This document shows, one piece after another, positions 41,239-50,526 of a stretch of 64,000 bases of DNA. The notes under the pieces are model-generated. The model worked only from the letters and a program-made list of their open reading frames with translations, was not told where the DNA came from and did not search any database. Position numbers and translations under genes: made by a program. Every line of letters begins with the position of its first letter. Within the stretch, counting starts at the first letter, position 1. Source of the stretch: JACVRW01 sp963765135 (lineage in GTDB: Bacteria; Actinomycetota; Thermoleophilia; Solirubrobacterales; Thermoleophilaceae); contig CAVXUX010000003.1 in the NCBI GenBank assembly GCA_963765135.1, positions 434,001 through 498,000 on the forward strand, in the 5' to 3' direction.

Positions 41239-42400
41239 ATGAAGAAGAGCTTCTGGCTCCCAATTGCCCTGGGCCTGTGCGCCTATCTCGTGCTCCCGTT
41301 GCCGGGGTTGTCCGCGCCCCTGTCCGATCGCATCGACCAGAAGCAGGCGGAGATCGAGCACGCCAAGCAGAAGGAGGGCGTGCTGACGACGACGATCCAG
41401 AGCTTCAGCAACCGCATCGACACCCTCCAGGGCGAGATCCAGGCCACCCAGGACCGCCTCGACCGGGCCCAGTCGAGCCTCGATCGCCAGAAGAACGAGC
41501 TGCTCGAGGTGCGCGACCGGCTCGAGGTCGCGCGCGACCGGCTCGCGCGCCTGCGCAGCGAGCTCGTCACCGCGCGCCGCCTGCTGGCCGCGCGGCTCGT
41601 CGAGATCTACAAGTCCGACACCCCCGACGCCCTGACGGTCGTGCTCCAGGCCGACGGCTTCGAGGACCTGCTGGAGCGCACCGAGTTCATGGAGCGCATC
41701 TCCGACCAGGACCGCGAGATCACCGACCGCGTGCGCGGGCTGCGCGACCAGGCCCAGGACCAGGCGGTCGAGCTCGCCAAGCTCGAGGAGCGCGAGCAGC
41801 TCGCCGCGGAGCGCATCCTGCGCGAGCGCGACCAGATCGCCTCGGCGCAGAACCAGCTGGTGTCCTCGCGCGACCAGCTCGCGTCGGTCCGGGCCGGCAA
41901 GCGGGGCGCGCTGGCCAGCGTCCGCGCCGAGAAGCAGCGAGCGCGATGGAGGATCTCGCGTCGCTCGAGGCCGAGCAGGCGCGCGTCGCGGGCGCACTCC
42001 AGGGATCGCACCGGGTCCGATCAAGCAGGGCTCCGGCCAGCTGATCTGGCCTGTGAACGGCCCGGTCGGGTCGCCTTCGGCGAGTCGCGCCCGGGGCACA
42101 TGCACGCCGGCATCGACATCGCCGTGTCCGGAGGGCACGCCGATCCGCGCCGCCGACTCCGGGCGCGTCGCGCTGATGGGCTCGGTCGGCGGCTACGGCA
42201 ACTACACCTGCGTCCAGCACACGGCGAGCCTGTCCACGTGCTACGCGCACCAGTCCAGCTTCGCCACCTCGAACGGCGCGTCGGTCACCCAGGGCCAGGT
42301 GATCGGCTACAGCGGCAACACCGGTAACTCGACCGGTCCGCACCTGCACTTCGAGGTCCGCATCAACGGGTCGCCCGTCGACCCGATGGGCTACCTGTAG
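41239..42400 (+). CDS. M23 (LytM-type) peptidoglycan peptidase with coiled coil, four frame breaks
   Basis: Signal peptide (MKKSFWLPIALGLCAYLVLPLPG), then a long coiled coil (about 30-235) as in EnvC/NlpD-type hydrolases, then an M23 domain. The domain has the zinc ligands in PGHMHAGIDIA and GPHLHFEVRI, with YGNYTCVQHTASLSTCYAHQS between. The domain is spread over three frames, broken at about 41937-41945, 42001-42011, 42074-42075 (a missing C in TCGCCC) and 42129-42131 (an extra G). With these corrected it reads WPVNGPVGSPFGESRPGH. It cleaves peptidoglycan cross-links and is controlled by the riboswitch. Confidence 0.82.
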
Positions 42401-42404
42401 GCGG

Positions 42405-43574
42405 ATGAAACGCGCCCTCACCGCTGTGGCGGTGATGCTCGCCGTGGGCACCGCGGTGGGGCTGGCGATCCTCTGGCCAGGGCAGACCGAGACCCGCATC
42501 CAGGGCAGCCTCGCGGTGGACACCCAGGAGGCGGAGGTCCTGGAGGTCGTCGAGACGACCTGTCCGGGGCTCGGCAACCAGCGCTGCCAGATCGTGACGG
42601 CCAAGCTCACCAGCGGGCGCGGCGCCGGCAGGCGGATCCAGCTCCAGCTGAGCGCGGTGCAGGGGTTCGACCCCGATCTCGACCCGGGCGACGACATCCG
42701 CGTGACCAGGGCCCCCGAGCCGCCGGAGGGCCAGCCGGCGATCGCCGGCCCCGGCTACTCGTTCTACGACTTCCAGCGCGGCACGCCGATGCTCGTGCTG
42801 GCGCTGGCGTTCGTCGCGATCGTCCTGCTGTTCGCCCGACTGCGCGGCGCGCTCTCGCTGCTCGGTCTCGGCTTCAGCCTGGCGCTGGTGCTGCTGTTCG
42901 TGGTGCCGGCGATCCTCGACGGCAAGTCCCCGCTCGCCGTGGCGATCGTGGGGTCGCTCGCGGTGGCCCTGATCACGATCCCGCTGGCCCACGGGGGCGG
43001 GCCGAAGACGATCGCGGCGGTGCTCGGCACAGCCGCCAGCCTGCTGCTGACCGCGCTGCTCGCGCTCATCTTCACCAAGGCGGCGCACCTGACCGGATTC
43101 TCCAGCGAGGAGGCCACCTTCCTCCAGCTCGCCGGGGCGAACCTGTCGCTGGAGGGGCTGCTGCTGGCCGGGATGGTGATCGCCGCGCTGGGGGTGCTCG
43201 ACGACGTGACGGTCAGCCAGGCCTCGACGGTCCTGGCGCTGCGCTCGGCCAACCCGTCCCTGCGCTTTCGCCAGCTGTTCAGCGTGGCCCAGCGCGTGGG
43301 GCGCGACCACGTCAGCGCCACGGTCAACACGCTCGTGCTCGCGTACGTGGGCGCGTCGCTGCCGGTGCTGCTCATCTTCAGCTCGTCCGACCTCGGCATC
43401 GGCGAGGCGCTGTCCACCGAGATCGTCGCCAAGGAGGTGGTGGCCACGCTGGTCGGCTCGATCGGGCTGATCGCCGCCGTGCCGCTCACGACCGCGCTGG
43501 CGGCCGCGCTGGCCCTGGCGGAGGAGCCGGAGGCGCTAGCGGGGTCGAGCACGGCCACGCGCACTAGCGCTTGA
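42405..43574 (+). CDS. YibE/F family membrane protein
   Basis: 389 residues. One N-terminal membrane helix is followed by an extracytoplasmic beta-rich part (about 30-120, with TTCPGLGNQRCQIVTAKL) and about seven membrane helices. LLFARLRGALSLLGLGFSLALVLLFVVPAILDG and LGVLDDVTVSQASTVLALR are hallmark YibE/F segments. No function is established for the family. It starts five bases after the peptidase stop and is probably co-transcribed. The end overlaps the convergent subtilase gene by 11 bases. Confidence 0.88.
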   Translation: MKRALTAVAVMLAVGTAVGLAILWPGQTETRIQGSLAVDTQEAEVLEVVETTCPGLGNQRCQIVTAKLTSGRGAGRRIQLQLSAVQGFDPDLDPGDDIRVTRAPEPPEGQPAIAGPGYSFYDFQRGTPMLVLALAFVAIVLLFARLRGALSLLGLGFSLALVLLFVVPAILDGKSPLAVAIVGSLAVALITIPLAHGGGPKTIAAVLGTAASLLLTALLALIFTKAAHLTGFSSEEATFLQLAGANLSLEGLLLAGMVIAALGVLDDVTVSQASTVLALRSANPSLRFRQLFSVAQRVGRDHVSATVNTLVLAYVGASLPVLLIFSSSDLGIGEALSTEIVAKEVVATLVGSIGLIAAVPLTTALAAALALAEEPEALAGSSTATRTSA

Positions 43575-45270
43575 AGCGGCCCAGCCGCTTGACGCCGCAG
43601 TTGCCGTTGCCGTCGCAGGCGGTGGCCACGAACACGTTGACCTTGGAGCCCTTCAGCCGCACGGCCTTGCGGAACGGGCGGTGGCGGCCGCTGACCACCG
43701 GGTCGTAGCGCTTGCCGCCGTCGCGCGACACGAGCAGCCCGTAGGTCACGTGGCCGGCCAGCTCGCGGCCGGACTCGCTGCGGTCCTTGACCTTGCGCAG
43801 CCGCACGGTGACGCTGCCGCCGGTGCGGCTCGCCTTGCCCTTCGCGCGCGGGGAGGTGACGTCGTACGCGCGCGCCAGATCCGTGGCCGCCTTGCCGTCG
43901 ACGACCCCCGCGCCGGTGTACTCGTTCCAGCCCTTGCCGAGCGTCTGGCGCGCCGAGCGCTCCAGCACCACCGCCACCTGCTCGGAGGCCAGCCGCGGCT
44001 CGACCTGCCATACGAGCGCGGCGATCCCCGAGACGATCGGGGCGGCGAAGCTGGTGCCCTGCCCGTACGCGAAGCGGTACCCGCCAAAGGGCACGAGCTC
44101 GGACGGACAGGTGTTGGGCGGGACGATGTCCCACTCGGTGCCGGTGGACGCCGGCAGCGTCGACAGCACGCCCTTCGTGCAGTCGTCCGCCGCTCCCGGC
44201 GCCGCGATGCTCACGTAGCGGTTGTGGGTGGAGAAGTCGGCGGGCTGACCGTCGGGCTTGGTGGCGCCCACCGAGAGGCCGATCCCGGGCGCTCCGCGGG
44301 TGCCGCCCAGCACCGCGGCCGGGAACTGGAGCGCGTTGCCGGAGTTGCCGGTGTTGCCCGACGCCGCCACCGGGAGCACGTCGTTGAGGAACGCCAGCGC
44401 GAGGGCGCGCGCCAGGGTCGGCGTGTCGGTGCTCTGCGCTCCGGCGAGGCTCATGTTGAGCACGTCGGCGCCGCGCCGGATGGCGAAGTTGATGCCGCGC
44501 AGCAGCTCGCGGGTGGTGAAGTCCCCGTCCTTCGAGCCGCGGATCGCGAAGACCTGCGTGTTGCCGGCCACGCCCTTCCCGCCGATCCCGTTGCCGTCGA
44601 GGGCGGCGATCAGGCCCGTGACGAACGTGCCGTGACCCACCGTGTCCGTCACGTCCTGGCCCCCGCTGAAGGTGTCGAAGGTGCGCGCGATGCGACCGGC
44701 GAACTCGGGGTGGGTCACGTCGAGCCCGGTGTCCATAACCGCGATCGACCGGCGCGACCCGCCGCCGGCGGCGAACAGCGCGTCGGCGGCCCTGACATCG
44801 TCGTAGAACCAGGTGTACTTGACGCCGGTGCCCGGATCGACGACGTCGAGCGGGTCGGCGGCGACCTGCAGCTTGTCGTCGCGCTCCACGTAGGCCACCC
44901 GAGCGTCGCCCGCCAGGGCGCGCAGGAGCGCCGCGCCGTCGGGCACCGTCGCCGCGACCACGCCGATCGAGTCGAACGCCTCGGGGGTGACCCCGAGCCG
45001 CTCGATCACGCTCGCCACGCCGGGCAGGTCGCCGTGGTCGCGCACTCCCACGAGCACGCGCACCGGCCCCTTCGCGGAGGCGATCCGGGCGGAGGCCGTG
45101 GACGCGAGGGCGGTCGCGCTTCCGTCTAGCGGCAGAGCCCTCACGCCGCCGCCATGGACGGCGCGCAGCGCCTGCAGCTCCAGCAGGTCCTGTGAGGCAT
45201 ACGCGGGCGCGGCAGTGAGCGGCGCCGCGCAGAGCAAGATCGCTAGCACGGCTCTCCGCATCGCCCTCAT
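43564..45270 (-). CDS. Secreted subtilisin-like serine protease (S8 family)
   Basis: About 568 residues with a signal peptide (AVLAILLCAAPLTAAPAYA). A propeptide-like region (about 55-125) includes VVAATVPDGAALLRALAGDARVAYVERDD. The catalytic triad is Asp in IAVMDTGLDVTHPEF, His in GHGTFVTGLIAALDG, and Ser in GQGTSFAAPIVSGIAALV, with the oxyanion Asn in PVAASGNTGNSGN. A C-terminal beta-rich extension ends in CDGNGNCGVKRLGRFKR. ATG at 45270 is used. It is divergent from lgt, with 24 bases between starts. Confidence 0.92.
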   Translation of the reverse strand: MRAMRRAVLAILLCAAPLTAAPAYASQDLLELQALRAVHGGGVRALPLDGSATALASTASARIASAKGPVRVLVGVRDHGDLPGVASVIERLGVTPEAFDSIGVVAATVPDGAALLRALAGDARVAYVERDDKLQVAADPLDVVDPGTGVKYTWFYDDVRAADALFAAGGGSRRSIAVMDTGLDVTHPEFAGRIARTFDTFSGGQDVTDTVGHGTFVTGLIAALDGNGIGGKGVAGNTQVFAIRGSKDGDFTTRELLRGINFAIRRGADVLNMSLAGAQSTDTPTLARALALAFLNDVLPVAASGNTGNSGNALQFPAAVLGGTRGAPGIGLSVGATKPDGQPADFSTHNRYVSIAAPGAADDCTKGVLSTLPASTGTEWDIVPPNTCPSELVPFGGYRFAYGQGTSFAAPIVSGIAALVWQVEPRLASEQVAVVLERSARQTLGKGWNEYTGAGVVDGKAATDLARAYDVTSPRAKGKASRTGGSVTVRLRKVKDRSESGRELAGHVTYGLLVSRDGGKRYDPVVSGRHRPFRKAVRLKGSKVNVFVATACDGNGNCGVKRLGRFKR

Positions 45271-45294
45271 CGTACTGACTACCCTGCGCCCGGC

Positions 45295-46047
45295 ATGCAG
45301 CCGGAGATCCACCTCGGACCGCTCGACCTACAGACGTTCGGACTCGCCTTCGCCTGCGCTTTCCTGGCATCGGGCGCGCTGTTCGCGCGCCGCATGCAGG
45401 AGCTCGGCAAGCCGGCCGACTGGACCTACGAGGCCATCTTCGCCGCGCTCATCGGCGGGCTCGTCGGATCCCGGCTCGACTATCTGATCCAGAACTGGGA
45501 CAAGGTCTCCGGCGACCTGCTCGGCAACATCCTGTCCGGCTCCGGCCTGGTCTTCTTCGGCGGCCTGATCGGCGGCGCGGTCGGCGTGCTGATCTGGGCG
45601 CGCTGGCGCGGCTTCCTCGGCTGGGAGCTGCTCGACTCGGCCGCCGCGCCGATCGCGATCGGGTACGCGGTCGGGCGGATCGGCTGCCAGCTGTCGGGCG
45701 ACGGCGACTACGGCGAGCCCTCCGACCTGCCCTGGGCGATGTCCTACCCCGACGGCACCGTGCCGACGACCGACGAGGTCCACCCGACGCCCATCTACGA
45801 GACGTTCACGATGGGCCTGGTCACGCTGCTGATCTGGAACCTGCGCGACCGCCTGGCGCCCGGGGTGCTGTTCGGTCTCTACCTGTTCCTCGGCGGGCTG
45901 GAGCGCTTCCTGGTCGAGTTCATCCGCCGCAACGACGAGGTGCTCGCGGGCCTCACCGTTCCGCAGCTGTTCAGCCTCGCGATGATGGCCGGCGGAGCGG
46001 CGCTGATCCTGGCCCGCAGGCACGTGCCGCGGCCCGCCACCGCCTGA
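45295..46047 (+). CDS. lgt: Prolipoprotein diacylglyceryl transferase
   Basis: 250 residues with seven membrane helices. It has SRLDYLIQNWD, GSGLVFFGGLIGGAVGVLIWARWRG, the signature YAVGRIGCQLSGDGDYGEP (GRIGNFXNXEXXG type), HPTPIYETF, and GGLERFLVEFIRRN. It attaches diacylglycerol to the lipobox cysteine of the lipoproteins encoded in this window (20170, 24718, 34798). ATG at 45295 is preceded nine bases upstream by TACCCT (45280-45285), with no ribosome site, so translation is probably leaderless. Confidence 0.95.
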   Translation: MQPEIHLGPLDLQTFGLAFACAFLASGALFARRMQELGKPADWTYEAIFAALIGGLVGSRLDYLIQNWDKVSGDLLGNILSGSGLVFFGGLIGGAVGVLIWARWRGFLGWELLDSAAAPIAIGYAVGRIGCQLSGDGDYGEPSDLPWAMSYPDGTVPTTDEVHPTPIYETFTMGLVTLLIWNLRDRLAPGVLFGLYLFLGGLERFLVEFIRRNDEVLAGLTVPQLFSLAMMAGGAALILARRHVPRPATA

Positions 46048-46085
46048 GCTCAAGCCGCACTGCGCGGTCTCCGATAGACCAGGTA

Positions 46086-48083
46086 GTGAAACCTGTCACG
46101 AATGGGGCAGGGGGCGCTGTGCTGGCCGTCGGCGCGGCGCTGGTGGCAGCCACCTGGGCGCACGCCCTGCTGGGCTTCGGCGGCGCGACCGCCGACGAGC
46201 TGTTCGCTCGCTGGATCTATGACGCCGTCATCTTCGCGGCGGCCTTCACGCTGCTGTGGCGCGGGGTCGCGCGGCCCGAGGGCCGGCTGCCCTGGCTCGT
46301 GCTCGGGGTGGGCGTGGCGCTGCACCTGGTCGGGGACGTGGGGTACTCCGCGCAGCCCGACCTCGATGCCGTGCCGGTGCCGTCGATCTACGACCCGCTC
46401 TGGCTCGCCATCTATCCGTGCGCATACTTCGCCCTGATCGTCCTGATCCGGCAGCGCGTGGGGCACACCCTGCTGGCCCTGCGGCTCGACGGGGTCGTGA
46501 GCGGCCTCGCCGCGGCGGCGCTGCTGGCCAGCGTCTCGCTGCCGCTGGCGATCGAGGCGACCGCAGGGGCGCCGTTCTGGGAGACGGCGACCAGCCTCGC
46601 CTACACGGTTGGCGACCTCGTGCTGTTCGGCGCCGTCGTGAGCGCCGTCGCGCTCAGCGGCTGGCGCATCGACCGCATGTGGGCGCTGCTCGGAGGCGCC
46701 GTGCTCGCCTGGGAGGCGGCCGACCTGATGTACCTGTTCAACGCCGACGGCAGCGCCGGCCTGGTCGCCGACGCGCTGGTGGCCACCGGGGCGATCGGGA
46801 TGGCCGCCGCCGGCTACGCCGATCGCGGCGCGCCCGCGTCGCGGCCGCCGGTCGCGCACGGGATGCTCGTGCCGGTCGGGTCCGGCGCGGTGGCGCTGGG
46901 CGTGCTCGTCCTGGGAGCGCCGCTCGAGCTGAACGCCGCGGCGCTGGCGCTGGCCGGCGGAGCGCTCGCTCTCGCGCTCGTGCGCATGGGCCTCGCGCTG
47001 CGCGAGAACGACAAGCTGCTCGGCGAGAGCCGCATCGAGGCGGCCACCGACGCCCTGACCGGGCTGCCCAACCGGCGCAGCCTGAAGGCCGATCTCGCCG
47101 CGGCATTGGCTGACGGCTCGCCGCACGTGCTGGTGCTGCTCGACCTCAACGGCTTCAAGAGCTACAACGACGCGTTCGGCCACGCCGCCGGCGACACGGT
47201 GCTGACGCGCCTCGGCGCGGCGCTGGCGCGGGCGGCGGCCGGAAGCGGCGCCGTCTACCGGATGGGCGGCGACGAGTTCTGCGTGCTTGCCGCGTGCGCC
47301 CCCGAGCGGGCGGAGGCGTATTCGGCGCGCTGCGCGGCGGCGATGACGCTGCGCGGGCAGGGCTTCTCGATCACCGCCGCGCACGGCGCGGTTGCGATCC
47401 CCGGCGGGCACACGACCGCGGCCGGCGTGCTCGCGCTCGCCGACGAGCGCATGTACCAGCGCAAGCGCGGCGGCAGGGTGCCGGCCGCGAGGCAGTCGGC
47501 CAACGTGCTCACCGCGGTGGCCGAGGAGCACGCTCCCGAGCTGGCCGAGCACATGCGCTCGGTGGCCGAGCTGGCCTACGCGACCGCGGTCGAGATGGGG
47601 GTCGTGGGCGCCGAGCTCGACGCGCTGCGCTACGCGGCCGCGCTGCACGACATCGGCAAGATGGCGATTCCGCACGAGATCCTCGCCAAGCGTGGTCCGC
47701 TCGAGCCGGACGAGTGGGAGCTGGTCCGCAAGCACACGATCGTGGGCGAGCGCATCCTCGCGAGCGCGCCGGCGCTCGAGCGCAGCGCCCGGCTGGTGCG
47801 CTGGACCCACGAGCGAATCGACGGCGGCGGCTACCCCGACGGGCTCCAGGGCGACCTGATCCCGCTCGCGAGCAGGATCATCACCGTGACGAACGCGTTC
47901 GACGCGATGGTCACGGAGCGCCCGCACGCGCCCGCGCGCTCCCCCGAGGACGCGCTCGCCGAGCTGCGTCGCTGCGCCGGCACTCAGTTCGATCCGCAGG
48001 TCGTGGCCGCGTTCGAGCGGGCCCTGCCGCGGACCGCGCGCGGCCCGGCTCCCGCCGAGCTAGCCGAGCCGGCGCGCCGGTAG
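46086..48083 (+). CDS. Membrane GGDEF plus HD-GYP domain protein (c-di-GMP turnover)
   Basis: 665 residues. The N-terminal half (about 1-300) has eight to ten membrane helices. A GGDEF domain (about 315-470) has TDALTGLPNRRSL and the intact catalytic motif RMGGDEFCVLA. An HD-GYP-type phosphodiesterase domain (about 480-655) has HDIGKMAIPHEILAKRGPLEPDEWELVRKHTIVGERIL and RIDGGGYPDGLQGD, with GGGYP in the GYP position. Having a cyclase and a phosphodiesterase of the HD-GYP rather than EAL type in one chain is less common. The start is GTG at 46086. Confidence 0.92.
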   Translation: MKPVTNGAGGAVLAVGAALVAATWAHALLGFGGATADELFARWIYDAVIFAAAFTLLWRGVARPEGRLPWLVLGVGVALHLVGDVGYSAQPDLDAVPVPSIYDPLWLAIYPCAYFALIVLIRQRVGHTLLALRLDGVVSGLAAAALLASVSLPLAIEATAGAPFWETATSLAYTVGDLVLFGAVVSAVALSGWRIDRMWALLGGAVLAWEAADLMYLFNADGSAGLVADALVATGAIGMAAAGYADRGAPASRPPVAHGMLVPVGSGAVALGVLVLGAPLELNAAALALAGGALALALVRMGLALRENDKLLGESRIEAATDALTGLPNRRSLKADLAAALADGSPHVLVLLDLNGFKSYNDAFGHAAGDTVLTRLGAALARAAAGSGAVYRMGGDEFCVLAACAPERAEAYSARCAAAMTLRGQGFSITAAHGAVAIPGGHTTAAGVLALADERMYQRKRGGRVPAARQSANVLTAVAEEHAPELAEHMRSVAELAYATAVEMGVVGAELDALRYAAALHDIGKMAIPHEILAKRGPLEPDEWELVRKHTIVGERILASAPALERSARLVRWTHERIDGGGYPDGLQGDLIPLASRIITVTNAFDAMVTERPHAPARSPEDALAELRRCAGTQFDPQVVAAFERALPRTARGPAPAELAEPARR

Positions 48084-48849
48084 CAGCGCGCCCAACCCCG
48101 CGGCCGCGCACAGCACCAGCGCCACCGAGGCACCCGCCGCGGTGCCGGCCTGGGCCGACAGCTGGATGCCGGCCACGCCCGCGGCGACCGCCACGCCGGC
48201 GCCGGCGAGCATGGCGGCGCCGGGGTTGCGCACGTGGCGCCGGACGGCGACCGGCGGGCCCACCAGCACCGCGAGCACGAGCAGCGCGCCGAGGCCCTCG
48301 ACCGCGATCGCGATCGCCGCGGCCATCAGAATCAGCAGCGCCAGCCGGACGAGGCCGGGGCGCAGGCCGAGCGCGCTCGCTCCGGCGGGGTCGAAGGAGG
48401 TGGCCGCCAGCGGGCGCCGCAGCGCCGCCAGGGCGGCTCCCCCGGCGAGCACCAGGGCGGCCGCGGCCCCCAGGTCCCCGTCGCCGACGCCGAGCGGGTC
48501 GCCGAACAGCAGCTCCTCCAGGCGCTGGGGCGAGTCCGGCGCCAGCGCGAGCAGCGACCCCAGCCCGACCAGGCCGGTAACCGCCACCGCCGTGCCGGTG
48601 TCGGAGCCCACGCGCGGATCGCGGGCGGCCAGGGCGATCAGGCCGGCCGCCACCAGCGCGCCCCCGGCCGCTCCCAGCAGCAGCGGCGCGCCGGCCAGGG
48701 CCGCCAGCACCAGGCCCGGGCAGCATCCCGTGGGAGAGCGACTCGCCCGCGTAGGCCAGGCGCTCGCTCAGCACCCAGAACCCGAGCGCGCCGCAGAAGC
48801 CCCCGGCGAGCACGACCTCGAGCGTGGCGCGCAGCTCGATGTCGCTCAT
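48060..48849 (-). CDS. Metal ABC importer permease (ZnuB/ABC-3 family) with one frame break
   Basis: The ATG at 48849 overlaps the ATPase stop (ATGA) and gives MSDIELRATLEVVLAGGFCGALGFWVLSERLAYAGESLSHGMLPG, the typical ABC-3 N-terminus. One extra base in the G/C run at 48714-48720 shifts the frame. The remaining six or so helices continue as LVLAALAGAPLLLGAAGG, SDTGTAVAV, LFGDPLGVGDGDL and SFDPAGASALGLRPGLVRL. This is probably one of two permeases for zinc or manganese uptake. The stop overlaps the convergent GGDEF/HD-GYP gene by 24 bases. Confidence 0.85.
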
Positions 48850-49604
48850 TGCTCGCCGTGCTCGTGCTCGTGGTGCTGGATCGTCACCGCGCGCGCCGCG
48901 CCCGGTTCCTCCAGCACGATCAGCTCGCGGCCGTAGGTCGCCTCGATCGTCGCGCGGTCGAGTGCCTCCGCGGGCGGGCCGAACGCGACCTGCCGGCGGT
49001 TCAGGCACAGCACGAGGTCGAAGCCGCGCGCGCCCTCGACGTCGTGGCTCGACACGAGCAACGTGCGGCCCTCGGCGCGCAGCTGCTCGAACACCGCGTC
49101 GATCAGCTGGGCGCTGGCCGGGTCGACCCCGGCGAGCGGCTCGTCGAGCAGCAGCACGGCGCTGTCCTGGACGAGCGCCCGTGCGAGCAGCGCTCGCTGG
49201 CGCTGGCCGCCGGAGAGCTCGCCGAACGGGGTGTCGCCCTCGGCCGCCAGCCCGACCCGCTCGAGCGCCACCCGCGCGGCGGTCCGCTCGGAGCGCCGCG
49301 GCGGCAGCCACCAGCGCCCGTGTGCGAGGCCGCCCATGAGGGCAACGTCGAACGCGCTCACCGGGAAGTCGAGCCGCGTGCGCTCGGTCTGGGCGACGTA
49401 GGCGGGGCGGCCGCTGAGGTCGACACGGCCCGCCAGCGGCTCGAGCTCGCCCATCAGGGCGCGGAAGAGCGTGGTCTTGCCGCCGCCGTTGGGGCCCAGC
49501 ACGCACACGGTCTGGCCCGGATCGGCCGCGAACGACACGTCCTGGAGGACCGGCCGGCCGCTGTAGCCGGCCGACAGGCCCTCGGCCATCACCGCGGCGG
49601 TCAT
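48846..49604 (-). CDS. Metal ABC importer ATPase (ZnuC-like)
   Basis: 252 residues. Walker A is GPNGGGKTTLFRALMG, the signature is LSGGQRQRALLARALVQD, Walker B is AVLLLDEPLAGVDPAS, and the switch histidine is in LLVSSHDVEGAR. The histidine-rich tail (TIQHHEHEHGEQ) may bind metal. It lies between two permease genes and overlaps each by four bases. The Zur-type box before the first permease supports zinc as the substrate. Confidence 0.92.
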   Translation of the reverse strand: MTAAVMAEGLSAGYSGRPVLQDVSFAADPGQTVCVLGPNGGGKTTLFRALMGELEPLAGRVDLSGRPAYVAQTERTRLDFPVSAFDVALMGGLAHGRWWLPPRRSERTAARVALERVGLAAEGDTPFGELSGGQRQRALLARALVQDSAVLLLDEPLAGVDPASAQLIDAVFEQLRAEGRTLLVSSHDVEGARGFDLVLCLNRRQVAFGPPAEALDRATIEATYGRELIVLEEPGAARAVTIQHHEHEHGEQ

Positions 49605-50434
49605 GCGGTCGCCGCTCCCAGGCGCGCCTCGCGCACGCCCGTGCCGAGCGCGACCACGGCGTAGGTCAAGGCCCCGAGCACGGCGACCGGCGGCCCGGGC
49701 GGCAGGTCGAGCCAGTAGGCCGCGTACAGCCCGACCAGGCCCTCGGCGAGCGCGAACCCGAGCGACCAGGCGAGCAGCGCGGGGATGCTGCGCGCCACGA
49801 GCCGCGCCGCGGCGGCCGGCAGCACGTAGATCGCGGCCACCAGCAGCGCCCCCACGGCCGGGATGGCGGCAACCACGGCCACCGCCACGAGGGCGAGCAG
49901 CAGGAAGTCGGCGCGCGCCGCCGGCAGTCCGAGCGCCGAGGCGCCGTCGGGGTCGAACGCGATCGCGGCCCAGGTGCGGCCGAGCGTCAGCGACGCCACG
50001 ACGGCGAGCGCCACCGTCACGGCGGACAGCGCCAGGTCGGCGGTCTCGAGGCCGAGCAGCGTGCCGAACAGCAGCCGGTCGACGGCCGCGCCGGACTCGA
50101 ACACGTCGCTCGCGAGCACGACGCCGCCGGCGAGCGCGGCCACGAGCAGCAGTGCGGTCGCCTCGCTGGGCTCTCGCCCGGCGCGACCGGCGCGCTCGAC
50201 GCCGCCGGCGTACCCGAGCGCGACGGCGACGCCCGCGATCAGCGGGCTCACGCCCGAGGCGTCCGCCACCACCAACCCCGGGAAGGTCGCCGAGCCGGTG
50301 GCGTGGGTGAAGAAGGCCAGCCGCCGCAGCACGACCCACGCGCTCAGCAGACCGCCCGCGGTGGCGAGCAGCACGACCTCCGCAAGCGCCTCGCGCAGGA
50401 ACGGCAGATCCGCCAGATCGAGAGGCGAGGGCAT
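49601..50434 (-). CDS. Metal ABC importer permease (ABC-3 family), first gene of operon
   Basis: 277 residues with eight or so membrane helices. It has SAWVVLRRLAFFTHATGSATFPGLVVADASGVSPL (the ABC-3 motif region), FGTLLGLETADLALSA and FDPDGASALGLPAARADFLLLALVAVAVVAAIPAVG. The ATG at 50434 is 20 bases downstream of a perfect Zur-type inverted repeat. It is followed by an ATPase and a second permease. No substrate-binding protein gene is next to it. Confidence 0.92.
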   Translation of the reverse strand: MPSPLDLADLPFLREALAEVVLLATAGGLLSAWVVLRRLAFFTHATGSATFPGLVVADASGVSPLIAGVAVALGYAGGVERAGRAGREPSEATALLLVAALAGGVVLASDVFESGAAVDRLLFGTLLGLETADLALSAVTVALAVVASLTLGRTWAAIAFDPDGASALGLPAARADFLLLALVAVAVVAAIPAVGALLVAAIYVLPAAAARLVARSIPALLAWSLGFALAEGLVGLYAAYWLDLPPGPPVAVLGALTYAVVALGTGVREARLGAATA

Positions 50435-50453
50435 CGGCCCTGGAAGCCTAAAC

Positions 50454-50466
50454 GAGAACGATTCTC
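50454..50466. promoter_or_regulatory. Zur/Fur-type box before metal importer
   Basis: GAGAACGATTCTC is a perfect inverted repeat (GAGAA-CGA-TTCTC) within CGAGAACGATTCTCA. This resembles the actinobacterial Zur box (TGAXAACGATTXTCA type). It lies 20 bases before the permease start on the minus strand, where zinc-bound Zur would block transcription. It could also affect the divergent gene at 50527. Confidence 0.72.
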
Positions 50467-50526
50467 ACCCGATTGGCAAGTTTTTTGCTCATTTCGTTAA
50501 CCATTTGAGGCAAAGGTTCCATAACA

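Noticed and set aside
41239..42400. M23 peptidase as a decayed pseudogene
   Set aside because: All zinc ligands and the signal peptide are intact, and similar single-base breaks occur in biosynthetic genes across the same part of the window, so sequence error is more likely.
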